64,000 bases of DNA. Source: Athripsodes cinereus (taxonomy: Eukaryota; Arthropoda; Insecta; Trichoptera; Leptoceridae). Shown in pieces: positions 44,955 through 54,929 of this stretch. Within the stretch, counting starts at the first letter, position 1; each line of letters starts with the position of its first letter. The stretch covers positions 33,457,237-33,521,236 of the forward strand of contig OX388307.1 in assembly GCA_947579605.1 (NCBI GenBank), read 5' to 3'. The notes under the pieces are model-generated. The model saw only the letters and a list, made by a program, of their open reading frames with translations, did no database searches and was not told the origin of the DNA. The position numbers and the translations under genes are program-made.

Positions 44955-45250
44955 TTTTACAAGCATCATTGCATCCTTAAATGCTCCTCTTGGGAACAAT
45001 GGGCAGAAACCAGTTTCCTTCATTCGGAATGTCTCTACACCACCAGTTACCTCTCCCCCACGACATTCTATGCTCTCTGATGTCGTTGTCTAAGGAACAA
45101 AGTATTGAAATGATTCTGTGCCTCAGCGCACTCCACAAAAATCTATAATGCAGGAGAGACGATGGTCCTGGTTGGATCATGTTATGAGAATGTCCAGTGA
45201 TTATGATCATTGTTCTATCCTCCATAAGGATTCCTACAGCCCGGGTGCTA
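44955..45250. mobile_element. RTE-like LINE (GATGAT family) with inverted segment
   Basis: 44955-45115 is the 3' end on the minus strand (DNDIREHRMSW ... VPKRSI). 45118-45250 is the immediately upstream part of the same ORF but on the plus strand (RRTPQKSIMQERRWSWLDHV, then SPGA in place of RRPGRP). The two pieces abut at the point where they would be contiguous in an intact copy (compare 24.9-25.2 kb). This is the structure produced when the 5' part of a LINE cDNA is inverted during insertion. Confidence 0.75.
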
Positions 45251-45584
45251 CATAAAAGTAAGCAAATAATTCCCTACCTTTTCTTTCGATATAACATTAT
45301 CCTTAGATTGCAATAAAAAGAAATCATCATAGTTTAGGTGCATCGTTAATGTTAAAAATAATCCATATAGTCAGTAAGTGATTGATATAGCGTTATTTTT
45401 TTGGTAAAAACTCATAATTTATATAATAAAGTGAAAAGAATTTTACATTGACTGTTATTAATCCGATAACCCGACGGTGAATTAAACCAAAGATTTCAGC
45501 AAGGAAAACAACGTTTTATTCGGATTAAACTCAGAATGTATTTTTTTTATACAAATGGTTACAAAAAAACATAAAAAAACGTTT

Positions 45585-45645
45585 AGCGTCTGGTTGGTTC
45601 ACTGGTTACCCCACTAGTGGGAAAACCATGATGGTATAGATAGAT
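45585..45645 (+). repeat. Family D fragment
   Basis: GGTTACCCCACTAGTGGGAA, ACCATGATGGTATAGATAG: the last 50 or so bases of the family. Confidence 0.6.
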
Positions 45646-46483
45646 GAATGGATGAAAAAATATCAGCTTTACAGAATTGTGTCTGAGAAAGATCTTATTG
45701 AAAAACAAATCACTATATATTTGAAAAATTATTTATTAAGTTTTCTTTGAGCTTTCAAGAAAAATAAATAACATTTTTGAAATATTTGTTTTTTCACCAA
45801 TAAATGAGTTAATCAAAAGATTTATTTTCCTTGAACGTAAATATTAAATAAAATAATACATAAACAATTTGTTAGAAATGAAATGTTTTTACTACGATCA
45901 AATAATAATATTCGAATTCCAATCATTTCCTGCAATAATTCTCTTTACACAATTTAGCCACAGGTTTATATATTTTCCAGTTATTAAGATTTTCAAATTA
46001 TGTTTTGTTTTACTGTAGATACATGCAAAACATAACTATGAAGTAGAACATATAATTTATTTATTTATATTACAATGCCTTTTTTATGAACACAAGAAAA
46101 ATAAATAGATTGATGAGGTACGATAAACTCATACGATATATTATTATACTCATGGATTTGATGATAATTTTTATAACAAAATCAAAAAAAAATCAAGATA
46201 ATCAAATTGAAAATATATCGATATCGATAGTATGATAAAAAATAACGACAATTTTGAAATAGGAATGGTTGGACAAACTTTTTTGCATACCTTCTTCACT
46301 TCCTCTGTACTCACACAATCCAAAAAAAAGAGAATCCGCGGAACTCCCAGAACAATTATCTCGCATTTTGAGTCATGTTCTTTGTCATAAGTCTTCGTGC
46401 GTCTTGTAGAAGGTAGGTATTTGAATAACATAGATTAAATGTATATTTATTTCAGCGATGAGGTAAACTACTAATACTTAGAG

Positions 46484-46662
46484 TTCGTCGGTAGCCTGGA
46501 GGAGTCTCGGCCTCGTGAACAAGGGGTCCGTGGTTCGATACCAGATGCCAGCAGACTCCCCTTTCACGACACAAGCTTTTAGTAGCTTACTGTGAAAAGT
46601 GTATAAGGTTGTATTTGAGTTTATAAAAAATCCCAGATATCAAATCTTTAAAAAAAAAATAT
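46484..46662 (+). mobile_element. tRNA-derived SINE, family B, complete
   Basis: GAGTTCGTCGGTAGCCTGGA, box B GGTTCGATACC, CTCCCCTTTCACGACACAAG, GTTTATAAAAAATCCC (degraded 3' stem) and an A-run. A few bases are deleted in the head (GGAGGAGTCTC), which weakens box A. Adjoins a family D copy on its right. Confidence 0.9.
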
Positions 46663-46668
46663 AGGTAC

Positions 46669-46842
46669 TACTATTCTATCACGGCATATCCCATAGGTGG
46701 GTAGCCAGCAAATCAGCTGGATGTATAAAACATGCCAGCTGTCTTCTCCGTGACAACAAACATTAAGACATTCAAAATGGGTGACAAACCTCGTCGCTGC
46801 ATTTAAGATGTAAATTGTCTTTACTTTTTCGAATACTTTAAT
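46669..46842 (-). repeat. Family D repeat, 3' two thirds
   Basis: CTATCACGGCATATCCCATA, GGTAGCCAGCAAATCAGCTG, GCTGTCTTCTCCGTGACAAC, AAGACATTCAAAATGGGTGA. The clearest reverse-strand copy. Confidence 0.8.
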
Positions 46843-46852
46843 CTTTTTATTA

Positions 46853-47165
46853 TACCATCAAGGCATTTTCCACAAGTGAGGTAGCCAGCAGACCAGAGGC
46901 CTGAATCAATAACACACTTTCGCGTCACGTTCCCGCTCCGTTAGCGTTCGGGTGCAGACGATGTTGCGCCAAAGTGTTAATTTTCGTAACTATTGTGTAT
47001 CTTAGCAACGAAATTGACACTTGCTTGCAACTTCGTCTATACTCGAACGTTAACGGAGCGTGAACGTGACGTGAAAGTGTGTTATTGACTCAGGCCTCAG
47101 CTGCATATAAAAAAAACATGCAATCTGTCCCCTCTGTGCCAATATAAAACACTTGGCTCTCGAAA
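46853..47165 (-). repeat. Family D repeat split by a fold-back element
   Basis: 46853-46896 (TATACCATCAAGGCATTTTC, GAGGTAGCCAGCAGACCAG) and 47098-47165 (CAGCTGCATATAAAA, CTGTCCCCTCTGTGCCAATA) join into a continuous family D sequence once the inserted 201-bp element is removed. Confidence 0.85.
46897..47097. mobile_element. Fold-back element, family E, copy 2
   Basis: Long inverted termini AGGCCTGAATCAATAACACA... and AGGCCTGAGTCAATAACACA..., extending about 70 bp. It is flanked by CAG at 46894-46896 and 47098-47100, a 3-bp target duplication confirmed by the uninterrupted family D sequence. The centre ACTATTGTGTATCTTAGCAA is shared with copy 1 at 42.1 kb. Superfamily not assigned. Confidence 0.88.
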
Positions 47166-47344
47166 ACCTCCACGAATCCGGATATGAGATATTTCTACCC
47201 AACCTGTCATTATTAAATACAATGGGTCTTCTAGCAACATCACTTGTTTGAGGTGTCATGATTGTATTAATATAGGGTTGTGGTAGTTTCTAAACATAAT
47301 TACGAATGTTTGTGGATTCAAAAAACTTTACTAATACCACTAAA

Positions 47345-47493
47345 AATTATTATACGCGCGACCAAGGTTTCATTAGCCGTGTTGGCTCAATAATATTATT
47401 ATTTATTGATTTGGCGGTAACGTTGTGGTCGAATATTGCGCTCGAGAATGACAGGATACCTGTTGAAACTTTGGTAGCGCGTATAATAAGTTA
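47345..47493. mobile_element. Small TIR element, 149 bp
   Basis: Inverted ends ATTATTATACGCGCGACCAA-GGTTTCA and CTTATTATACGCGCTACCAA-AGTTTCA (27 bp, three mismatches). AT-rich middle. A small ORF (47306-47494) simply spans it. No target duplication was settled. Confidence 0.7.
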
Positions 47494-47499
47494 AAAAAA

Positions 47500-49560
47500 T
47501 TATCCTCTACTAATCATGGATAGTAATTTATGTGTATTTATTGTGAATGTTTTTTCGGGTAAGCTCTCGGTTATAAACCACTGCTTTAGAGTCTGTTCTG
47601 TATAGTACCCTCGATATAAAGCAATAACTGTACCATAGAGAATAATTGTTTATGCAAATAAAATGATCAATGTTAAAGAAACGATTTTTTATAAGTATAA
47701 GTAGGTATATAATTATTATTTACTACAAGTTTATTTCCGCACGCAAGCGGTAGTTAAACGTTGAAAAATACTTCAATATTAACTTCATTTTCTGAAAGAT
47801 TTCTCCGAGTACTAAATGAATATTTAATTATATTAATTATAACATTTCCGTTTCAGAATAAAAAGCCAAGATTGTTTCATGAACAAAATAATTATAAAAC
47901 TAGCTTTTAATTCCCCCAGTCTTCTGAGAGTTAAATATATATATTATATTACTCACGATAGGGCGTCAAGACACTTAATGCTGATGTTTTAAAAATACAA
48001 TTTTTATTCTACCAGATGGAAGATAAAACTCATTGCTGAACAGAAGATATAATATTTATTTTCCCTCTTTTTCTCTTTAGTGGTTTAGATAATTTCGTCC
48101 CTCTTCTGACTAAGAGTCGTATCTGCCTAAATGTAAATTGTTCAAGAGAGCGTTTTTTTGTGTTTTGTCGTGCATATTTTCGTCTCTTCTAGATAAATGA
48201 TACAGTGTAAATATATAACATTATTTTATTTGTACCTATTCTTATATATCTCAGAATAATTTTTGTGATAAAATTTCGAGGAATTAGTAGATACAACACA
48301 TTTTACTTAGAATAATTTGTAAATACGACAACGAATCAGAAGGCTATTCCAGGATAACGGTATCAGTTACAGATGTGATCTTCAGTGAGAACATGCAGGG
48401 CACATATAAATACACATTGTTGATCAAAACTTGATTTCGCCAAAAATGTCAGATACGATTGTTAGTCAGAAGAGGGACGATTTTATGATACTTGATCATC
48501 AATGAACTCTTCAATGGTTTGATAAATTCTATAAACTAACAAATAAACACACTTATGTTGTAATTGATAAACTTTTAAATTGATACCGGTCTCGGATATT
48601 CATGTGGGATTTGCTTAATCTTAATTATATTACTTTCAATTACATTTCATGTTTTCCGGTTGACATTTAAAAATAGGCAACGCGTACTGGAATACTTGTC
48701 ACTATTTAATAAGAATGTGATATTTAATTTAATACAAGTAACGCGATACTGTGAAGGTAAATAAAATCCTCACTGTCAAAAAATAAAATTCTTTCTACGG
48801 AAGCAATGTGTAACTAAGAAGGATAAGTTTAAATGAGTTTTTAAAACACATATCTTTTATTAGAATCAGAGTTTAAAAACTCATATTATTTTTATATACA
48901 TAAATAATCTAACCGCTTAACTTGAATTGTTATTTTTAATTTATTTAGAGGGTGAAGACACATAATTTTCTTGCGGCGGGTACCTCAACCAGGCAACCTG
49001 CTTTCTTTTGACCCAAAAGAATGTTTGATTCATTCCGGTAAATTTGCTTGCGCCAGCGGCTCGCACCGTTCCTGCTTTTACTATGAGCATGTTCTATGTT
49101 ACTATAAGCATGTTACTATGAGCATGAGCATGTTCATTGAAAGCATGGAACAATTTATTCTTTGCGCCGATCGGCACCGGTAGACGCAGGTAACGGGAAG
49201 CAGGCAACCTTCTTCCTTTGTGTTTCTACCCAAAGAATGCACGAGAATTTGAGCTGACTGTGTACTTTTTAAATTTCTACCCATATACATTGATTGTCTC
49301 ATTTCTAGATTCATATTGTACGTACTATGTACTTTTATTACTATGTATAATGACGTTCTCTTTGAAAAAGTTTTAATTGAAAAGAATGAAGTACATACAC
49401 GGGCGTTTGATGAGCAGAAATCAGAACAAAGTTTTTAGTCGCTAATACTTGTGCTTCGTAGATTTTAAATAACATTGTATAAATTACATAGGTTTGTTAG
49501 ACTCATATTTGTGAATACGTTTATGGGTATAATTTAGCTATACAGAAATTAGCTCCGTAG
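47500..49560. other. No recognisable gene; imperfect local repeats
   Basis: AT-rich sequence, except 48970-49230, a GC-richer patch with an imperfect direct repeat (CAGGCAACCTGC...ACCCAAAAGAATG near 48991 and CAGGCAACCTTC...ACCCAAAGAATGC near 49201) and short ATGAGCATG repeats near 49084-49135. Origin unknown. Confidence 0.4.
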
Positions 49561-49564
49561 GTAG

Positions 49565-49690
49565 AAATACTTAATATCATATTCTTTTCTGGTGGTTTTC
49601 AAATATTCTGTACAAGGCAGACATTTGAAACATATCCTGTTTTAAGACATTAAACACCTCATATAAGTATGCCGTCTTTCCTCATTCTTT
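49565..49690 (+). repeat. Family D fragment, degraded
   Basis: TTCTTTTCTGGTGGTTTTCA, TCTGTACAAGGCAGACATTT and TTAAGACATTAAACACCTC follow the order of the 5' part of family D. Confidence 0.4.
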
Positions 49691-50116
49691 TTTCATCAAT
49701 AAGATTAATTCCTAATTATTCATTACATAGAGTTAGTCCACTTGTAATAATAAAGAGCCAACATATAATGCTTCTACAAAAGAACTTTAAGCGTTGCGAG
49801 ACGCGTCAGCTGAAATCGAATCTCCGAGGACCTTCGTAAAAATAAACCAACAACAATCAAAAGAGTTTCTCGTTCATTTGAAATGTAAGCTCCAATACAC
49901 AATGCCGAAAAAATCATCTACTTTCATCACAGAAATGAGAAAAGGAGTATATTTCGACATTTTCTGAAAACTTATATTTAATTTACCTCATCCTAAAAAA
50001 ACTTTTACAACCGTTATAAACTATCTATAAAATTATTAATCAGTGCATTTTCACGTTGAAACCTGTTTATTACTATTCGATACAAATACTTTTACTCAAT
50101 TTCATTAATTAATATA

Positions 50117-50262
50117 TATCTGGGTTTTGTTATAAACCCAAATACAACCTTATACAACTTTCACAGTAAGCTAAAAGCTTGTGTCGTGAAAGGGGAGTTT
50201 GCCGGCACCTGGGATCGAACCCCGGACCTCATGTTCATAAGGCCGAGACTCTAGCTCCATAA
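50117..50262 (-). mobile_element. tRNA-derived SINE, family B
   Basis: Minus strand: AGAGTCTCGGCCTTATGAAC, box B GGTTCGATCCC (complement near 50213-50223), GGCAAACTCCCCTTTCACGA, 3' stem GGGTTTATAACAAAACCC, then ATATATAT instead of poly(A). The extreme 5' end is cut at TGGAGC. Confidence 0.88.
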
Positions 50263-50875
50263 TAACTTTTACTCAAAGCTGTTATTTATAGAAATTAATA
50301 AAGTGAAAGTCATTCTCTATAAGTGCTCCATTCTCTATGAAACTTTACAATGTTCATTCAAATGTTACTGCTCCTAGTATACTTTTATATTTATTTATAT
50401 ATACTTACTTAAAAAAAGAACACTTTGAAAGAGCCAACAGCTTATAATATATTATCTAATATGTATAATATTTTATAAGGTTTACTAGCTTACTATTCGA
50501 TGCTGCAAGGAAAATTTTAAGTCATTATTGACTCTTGGCTTAGATTACAGTAAAAAATCCATTAATGCATGGAAGGTTTAAAATAGTAGTATCACACCCA
50601 TGAAATTGTTTTTGTAATATTATAGATATATTGAACTCACTTACCCAACGGTAATTGATGACTTTAGTTTGCAAAATAATGTGTCTCTTGAACAATCTTG
50701 ACACTGGTTTTCGTTTTGGACTAATAAGACTTTTAAAATTAGCTCATGAAACATAGTAGTGACCTAAGAGTCTGTACCTATCTGATTTTTCTCTAAGCCA
50801 TTCAGTATCAACATCTCTTTGGTTATTTCAAAACAAAAGTTTGTCCATATTTTATCTCTATATTTATGTAATTAA

Positions 50876-51235
50876 TTTATTTATTTATTCTTTGCTGCAT
50901 ATTGGTAACAATCAATTTTAGATTTAAATATATAAACAATATTCAGAGAGCGAGTTTATCGCAGAGGCTCGATTTCTTCCAACAAACCCAATTACATTTG
51001 AATTTTATTATAAACTTTTTAAAAAGGAGAGAAGAGGTACAAGGGAGAGGAGCAGGTTAAAAAGGCACTAAGAATTTGACGACAAATTTTGAGAGTGATT
51101 CTTCACCACCAGCTTGAAGGCGTGAAGAGTGGGGAGCAACCTTATTCTGGAAAGTACACTACTCCAATAACGTGTGCACTATGAACTGAAAATGAATTCA
51201 CAAAAAAATATTTACAAGGATATTGCAAAAAAATA
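50876..51235 (-). mobile_element. LINE 3' UTR with stem-loop module
   Basis: On minus: non-coding body, then GGGTTTGTTGGAAGAAATCG, AGCCTC, TGCGATAAACTCGCTCTCTG (50948-50992), ATATGCAGCAAAGAATAAA and an AAATA tail (50876-50893). The body (51000-51230) is GC-richer than its surroundings; its coding origin, if any, is not recognised. Confidence 0.55.
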
Positions 51236-51710
51236 AATACAAGGATTTTTACATACAAGTATATATATATTCAAGGCAAAAGCTTGCATCATTTATAATT
51301 CACGTGAGGTGAAAAATATTATTTACCTTCAAGGGTTACAGAAGAAATATATATACCATTAGACTTCGTTTGTATTTGTAGGGTGGTTAAATTAACCGCA
51401 CCGCGCAGTAGTAAGGGGTGGTGAATTTCCGTTTTTATAACTCACACCCTATCCATCCCCCTCTCACCCTGGCCAAGACACGACCCCGGGGATGTAAACT
51501 GCAAATCACCACGTTAATTGGATCATTTTAACGAGGAGTGATGATTTTTTTTAACTTTCTTTCTTATGAGATTTATATTGTTCATGGTACGTATTATTTT
51601 TAATATCTATATAATAATTTTAGCACTTTTTGTTTACAAAATTGCAAAGTAGATCGTTTTCATAGAATGAAACTGAAAGTGAATCTCGACTGAAAGTTCA
51701 CACATTAGAC

Positions 51711-52049
51711 CATGGGTGGCTAACCTTTTCAGCAGCCGGGCCAAATTTCAGAATGAGATTTCTTACCGGGCCGCACAACAATATACTCCATATATGAAAC
51801 ATTTGATAATTTTACTTCACCTTAAAATTTCTAACCCCCGTCGCCTAATTTTCAACATGGTATAGGAATTTGCAATGTTTCAAAACTCCTCGGTTTTCTT
51901 TAAGAATATTTTCTCAAAATACCTCTTTCAAAAAGTAACGGGTACTTGTACCGACTATTATTAAAAAAAGTGTGCATATGCTTCGCGGGCCGCACGCAGA
52001 CACCCAATGGCCGGCATGCAGCCCGCGGGCCGCGGGTTGGCCACCCTTG
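51711..52049. mobile_element. Non-autonomous hAT-type element
   Basis: 339 bp, ends CATGGGTGGCTAACC... and ...GGTTGGCCACCCTTG (imperfect inverted termini). Flanked by CATTAGAC and CTTTAGAC (51703-51710, 52050-52057), an 8-bp duplication with one mismatch. It carries GCAGCCCGCGGGCCGCGGGT near the right end like the 17.4 kb element, and shares body segments with it. No transposase. Confidence 0.85.
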
Positions 52050-52109
52050 CTTTAGACTTTAATGCTTTGGACTTCAGGTTTCAGTGTCATACTAGGTATA
52101 TTTTCATTA

Positions 52110-52205
52110 ATCTTTTCCACAAGTGGGACAGCTAGAGGACTAACGTATGCAATATAAATGAAAATTGTGCTCTCTGCGTCAGTAAAAGTTAAATACATTC
52201 GGGAT
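52110..52205 (-). repeat. Family D fragment, degraded
   Basis: TTTTCCACAAGTGGGACAGC, TTGTGCTCTCTGCGTCAGTA and TACATTCGGGATGAGTG keep the family order in reverse. Confidence 0.55.
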
Positions 52206-52339
52206 GAGTGTCACTCACCATAGCTGAATTGAACATTTTAAATTTCTTATATGACATGTTAAACGAAAACTTTTACAAATGCTCGAAAACTTACAGAAAA
52301 GAGAGGGAGACCTATTCGTTTGCGTACTTTCTATATTTA

Positions 52340-52497
52340 TGTTTATTTTCAATATTAATACCATGGGTTTGCCACCCATCCTGAATGTCTTGATTTTATA
52401 TTGGCACGAAGAAGACAGCTTGCATGTTTTATATGCAGCTGGTCTGCTGGCTACCCCACTTGTGGGATATGCCGTGATGGTATAGTATAGTATAGTA
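52340..52497 (+). repeat. Family D repeat, 3' two thirds
   Basis: GGTTTGCCACCCATCCTGAA, GGCACGAAGAAGACAGCTTG, ATGCAGCTGGTCTGCTGGCT, ACCCCACTTGTGGGATATGC, then a TATAG tail. The 68-codon ORF covering it is a by-product of the repeat. Confidence 0.8.
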
Positions 52498-52512
52498 TTA
52501 ATAATATCTATG

Positions 52513-52605
52513 TAATAATAATAATAATAAAAAGATGATTTGTATTTGGCGCTGTTTAATGGTCCGTGACCATCTCAAGAGCGCCGTGGCTTTTTAGTTA
52601 TGTTG
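52513..52605 (-). mobile_element. L2/CR1-like LINE 3' end joined to the calexcitin pseudogene
   Basis: Minus strand: GGCGCTCTTGAGATGGTCAC, GGACC, then AGCGCCAAATACAAATCATC and a TTATTA-type tail. It aligns with the 3' UTRs at 62.64-62.72 kb (GAGCGCCCTTGAGGTGG, GGCGCTTTACAAATCATCC, ATAATA tail) and 17.04 kb. No ORF2 sequence precedes it; it passes directly into calexcitin-like sequence. Confidence 0.75.
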
Positions 52606-52905
52606 GAAGCATCTTCTAGGTCAAACATGAAGTTCATGTAACGCTGCTGCCACTGCAGAGGACTCTCCATCTTTATTGGCATCAGTTCTCTTCCTCAGGC
52701 CATCCCATATCTTGGTCATGGTGTCGTACGTCTCTACGTTTTTGGGATGACTCTGGGGCCATCCACGAAGAGTGCAGATTTTCTCAATAGCCGACTCGAA
52801 ATCCTTCTTTTCGAGCGTTCCACATTGGTTGAAATCAAAGAAAACGTTGTACACATAGAGAAGCTTTTTCTTACGGAGATCTGAGATAGGCATCGTGGTA
52901 GACAA
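52606..52905 (-). pseudogene. Calexcitin (EF-hand Ca-binding protein) pseudogene, chimeric
   Basis: The minus frame from the Met at 52905 (or the internal MPISD start) gives ISDLRKKKLLYVYNVFFDFN, FESAIEKICTLRGW, ETYDTMTKIWDGLRKR and DANKDGE. These are the first helices and first EF-hand region of insect calexcitin, a neuronal sarcoplasmic-type Ca-binding protein of roughly 190 residues. Right after DANKDGE the frame shifts: the listed frame ends SSAVAAALHELHV, while the next frame reads SPLQWQQRYMNFMFDLEDAS, which is calexcitin again. About 17-20 residues between these blocks (rest of the EF-hand loop and following helix) are missing. Calexcitin sequence then stops at LEDAS, and LINE 3' UTR begins. 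No introns or splice sites are seen. The 100 or so bp upstream (52906-53030) may be 5' UTR. A non-functional retrocopy is the best reading. Confidence 0.8.
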
Positions 52906-53039
52906 AACAGTATTTTTGTCTCTTTCACCCGCTGTGTTGATGCGAGTAGTCGGTGTTGTTATCCTTCTCTGTTACACTACTGGACATACACTGATCACTA
53001 CACGCTGGCACTTGTGATCAATAGAATGATTCTCGAAAA

Positions 53040-53855
53040 TGGTCGATTTTTTTAACACATGTTTTGGCAATAGAAGCGGGAATACAACACAAAATGATGA
53101 CTTTTTAAAGTTTTGAAGAGACAATCAACAATAATGAATATTAATTTATTTCGAGTTTTGATGAAGTTTAAGAGATGATGAGATGCAAAAACTACGCGGT
53201 TTTGTAATGTTAGCGTGCACAAGAAAGTTCAGCACTATAGGACCGATATCTTTCGTAAAATCGAATTATTTAAATGAGCGGTATGATTTGCGTGGTGGCA
53301 GCTAGACAGCGCGCAACCCACGCATAAAAGGTATCTATGGAAGTTTTTTTTCACTATAGATATTTATGGAATGCGGGTTACTCTAATTTGTGTGAATACT
53401 TTATTAAAATTGGTTTATATTGTTTAATCTGAATTGTGAAAATTTCGATTTATTTGCTGATTCTTTTCACATAAATATTGATAATTTGTCGCAATAAAAC
53501 AAAAATAATAAGTTGCATTGGAAATGAATTTTCATTTCATGTTAAAATTGTTAATTGCTGTTGATATTAAAATGCGATATTTCAATTGTTTTGTTAAATT
53601 TTCATGTTCAATTTAATTAATTACAAGGATTTAATAAAATAGCTCTACAAGTATTTATTTTAATTACTTTTTTTAGTAATAATCTGAACAAGTAAATTAA
53701 AATATACCACAACAAACATAAAAATCGTTAGATAAGCAAAAATCATGGCTATCTAAATATACTTTTTCGATGCTAATAAAGACTATTATTTATTTTATTT
53801 GTTTTAATTATTAATATGCGCGACCGTATTATTTATTAATAATTATTTATTAATA
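53040..53855. other. No recognisable gene
   Basis: AT-rich sequence with no ORF of interest. It may include flanking DNA of the calexcitin retrocopy. Confidence 0.4.
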
Positions 53856-53860
53856 TGGGC

Positions 53861-53899
53861 GACCGAGAACCACGTGGTCAAACCACGTGGTTCTCGGTC
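53861..53899. repeat. Perfect 17-bp hairpin at a LINE end
   Basis: GACCGAGAACCACGTGG, TCAAA, CCACGTGGTTCTCGGTC. The right arm belongs to the RTE-like LINE copy that follows; the left arm is an exact inverted duplicate at the point where that copy stops. Confidence 0.9.
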
Positions 53900-54215
53900 C
53901 TTCCTTACATCCTTTCTTTCAGACAAGTATATCCTTTTTGTCATTCTTACCTCGTTCATTCGTTCAACATGTCCCAACCACCGTAGTTTATTCACGCGCA
54001 TTCTATCCACAACACTCTTCTTGCATCCGCTCATTCTTCTAATATCCTCATTCTTCACTCTATCATGCAGCGTTTTACCAACCATTCTTCTCAACGATCG
54101 CATCTCCACTGCATTTATTCCACTTTCGTCCTTCTTCAGCCACGTCCATGTCTCGTTTGCATACGTAAGTGATGGTACCAGAATATTATTGTGCACCAGC
54201 ATGTATGACACATTG
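53883..54215 (-). mobile_element. RTE-like LINE C-terminus (SLPTPLG family), 3'-truncated
   Basis: Minus frame: NNILVPSLTYANETWTWLKK, ESGINAVEMRSLRRMVGKTL, RVKNEDIRRMSGCKKSVVDR, LRWLGHVERM, RMTKRIYLSERKDVRK. Same protein as at 16.2 kb but reaching further upstream and stopping earlier, before VDQIL...SLPTPLG. Its lost 3' end is capped by the perfect hairpin above. Confidence 0.85.
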
Positions 54216-54301
54216 GCGACGCTTACGTTTAGGAGAGGTCACGCCGCCCGTGAGGTAGTCATGTAACATTTGACTGCGTCATATAGGTATAAAAAAAAAA
54301 T

Positions 54302-54717
54302 TAACGACATCCACACTTCTCAGCATTATACAACCAGATAAGTCTCCATATGATCAGTCATGACCAAACAATAATGCCGGGAAAAAATCACCTATCCACA
54401 TAAAGAAAATATCAAAGGATTAGGCTCAAAACGCGGGAACAAAATACCATTGATACCAATAACATATCATTGTGCCTGAAATATCTGGTCTCAATTTTTT
54501 CTAACAATATCACAATAGTTTTTTTGTTGGCACGGAGAGGACAACTTGCATATTTATTAAATGCAGCTGATCGGTTGGCAATCCTACGTGCAGGATGTGC
54601 CGTGATGGTACAGATATAAAAAAATATGGGTTAATCTAATTTTTGTAATTTTTTTTGTAAAAAATCAAAAGATTTTGGTGTTAGCCCTGTAGCTGAAATG
54701 ACTTAAGGTATTATATA
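54302..54717 (-). mobile_element. RLE-type LINE 3' part, second copy, interrupted
   Basis: Nucleotide match to 6390-6710: CAGATAAGTCTCCATATGAT, AATGCCGGGAAAAA, AAAGGATTAGGCTCAAAACG, GTTAGCCCTGTAGCTGAAAT, GGTATTATATAAA. A family D copy interrupts it at about 54525-54620. It stops at about 54717 and resumes after the Harbinger-like element at 55788-55830 (GATCAAGAGTGCCAAATATT). Frame destroyed. Confidence 0.8.
54525..54620 (+). repeat. Family D fragment inside the RLE LINE
   Basis: TTGTTGGCACGGAGAGGACA, ACTTGCATATTTATTAAATG, CAGCTGATCGGTTGGCAATC, GGATGTGCCGTGATGGTAC. Confidence 0.75.
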
Positions 54718-54926
54718 AATGTAGAGCATAGGTGAGCCCTTTTGGATGGGAGGACACTAGCTGCGACTGCGGGGAGGTGCAGAGTGATTCTCACTTATTG
54801 CAATGCCCGCTGATGCGGAATGCATGTAATGAGAATGACCTAATGATGTCAAATGACAAAGCGATATACGTCGCTGCACACTGGAGTGGCAAGGTTTAAG
54901 GTCCGGACCCGAAAAGTAAAAGTAAG
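54718..54926 (+). mobile_element. LINE ORF2 C-terminal Cys-His fragment
   Basis: The frame reads CDCGEVQSDSHLLQCPLM, then AIYVAAHWSGKV and a stop. The C-x-C...H-x-x-x-C arrangement is the C-terminal zinc-binding motif in many insect LINE ORF2 proteins. It lies between the interrupted RLE LINE and the Harbinger-like element. Confidence 0.65.
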
Positions 54927-54929
54927 TAA

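Noticed and set aside
52279..52485. ORF of 68 aa
   Set aside because: Made of family D repeat; the frame is not kept in other copies.
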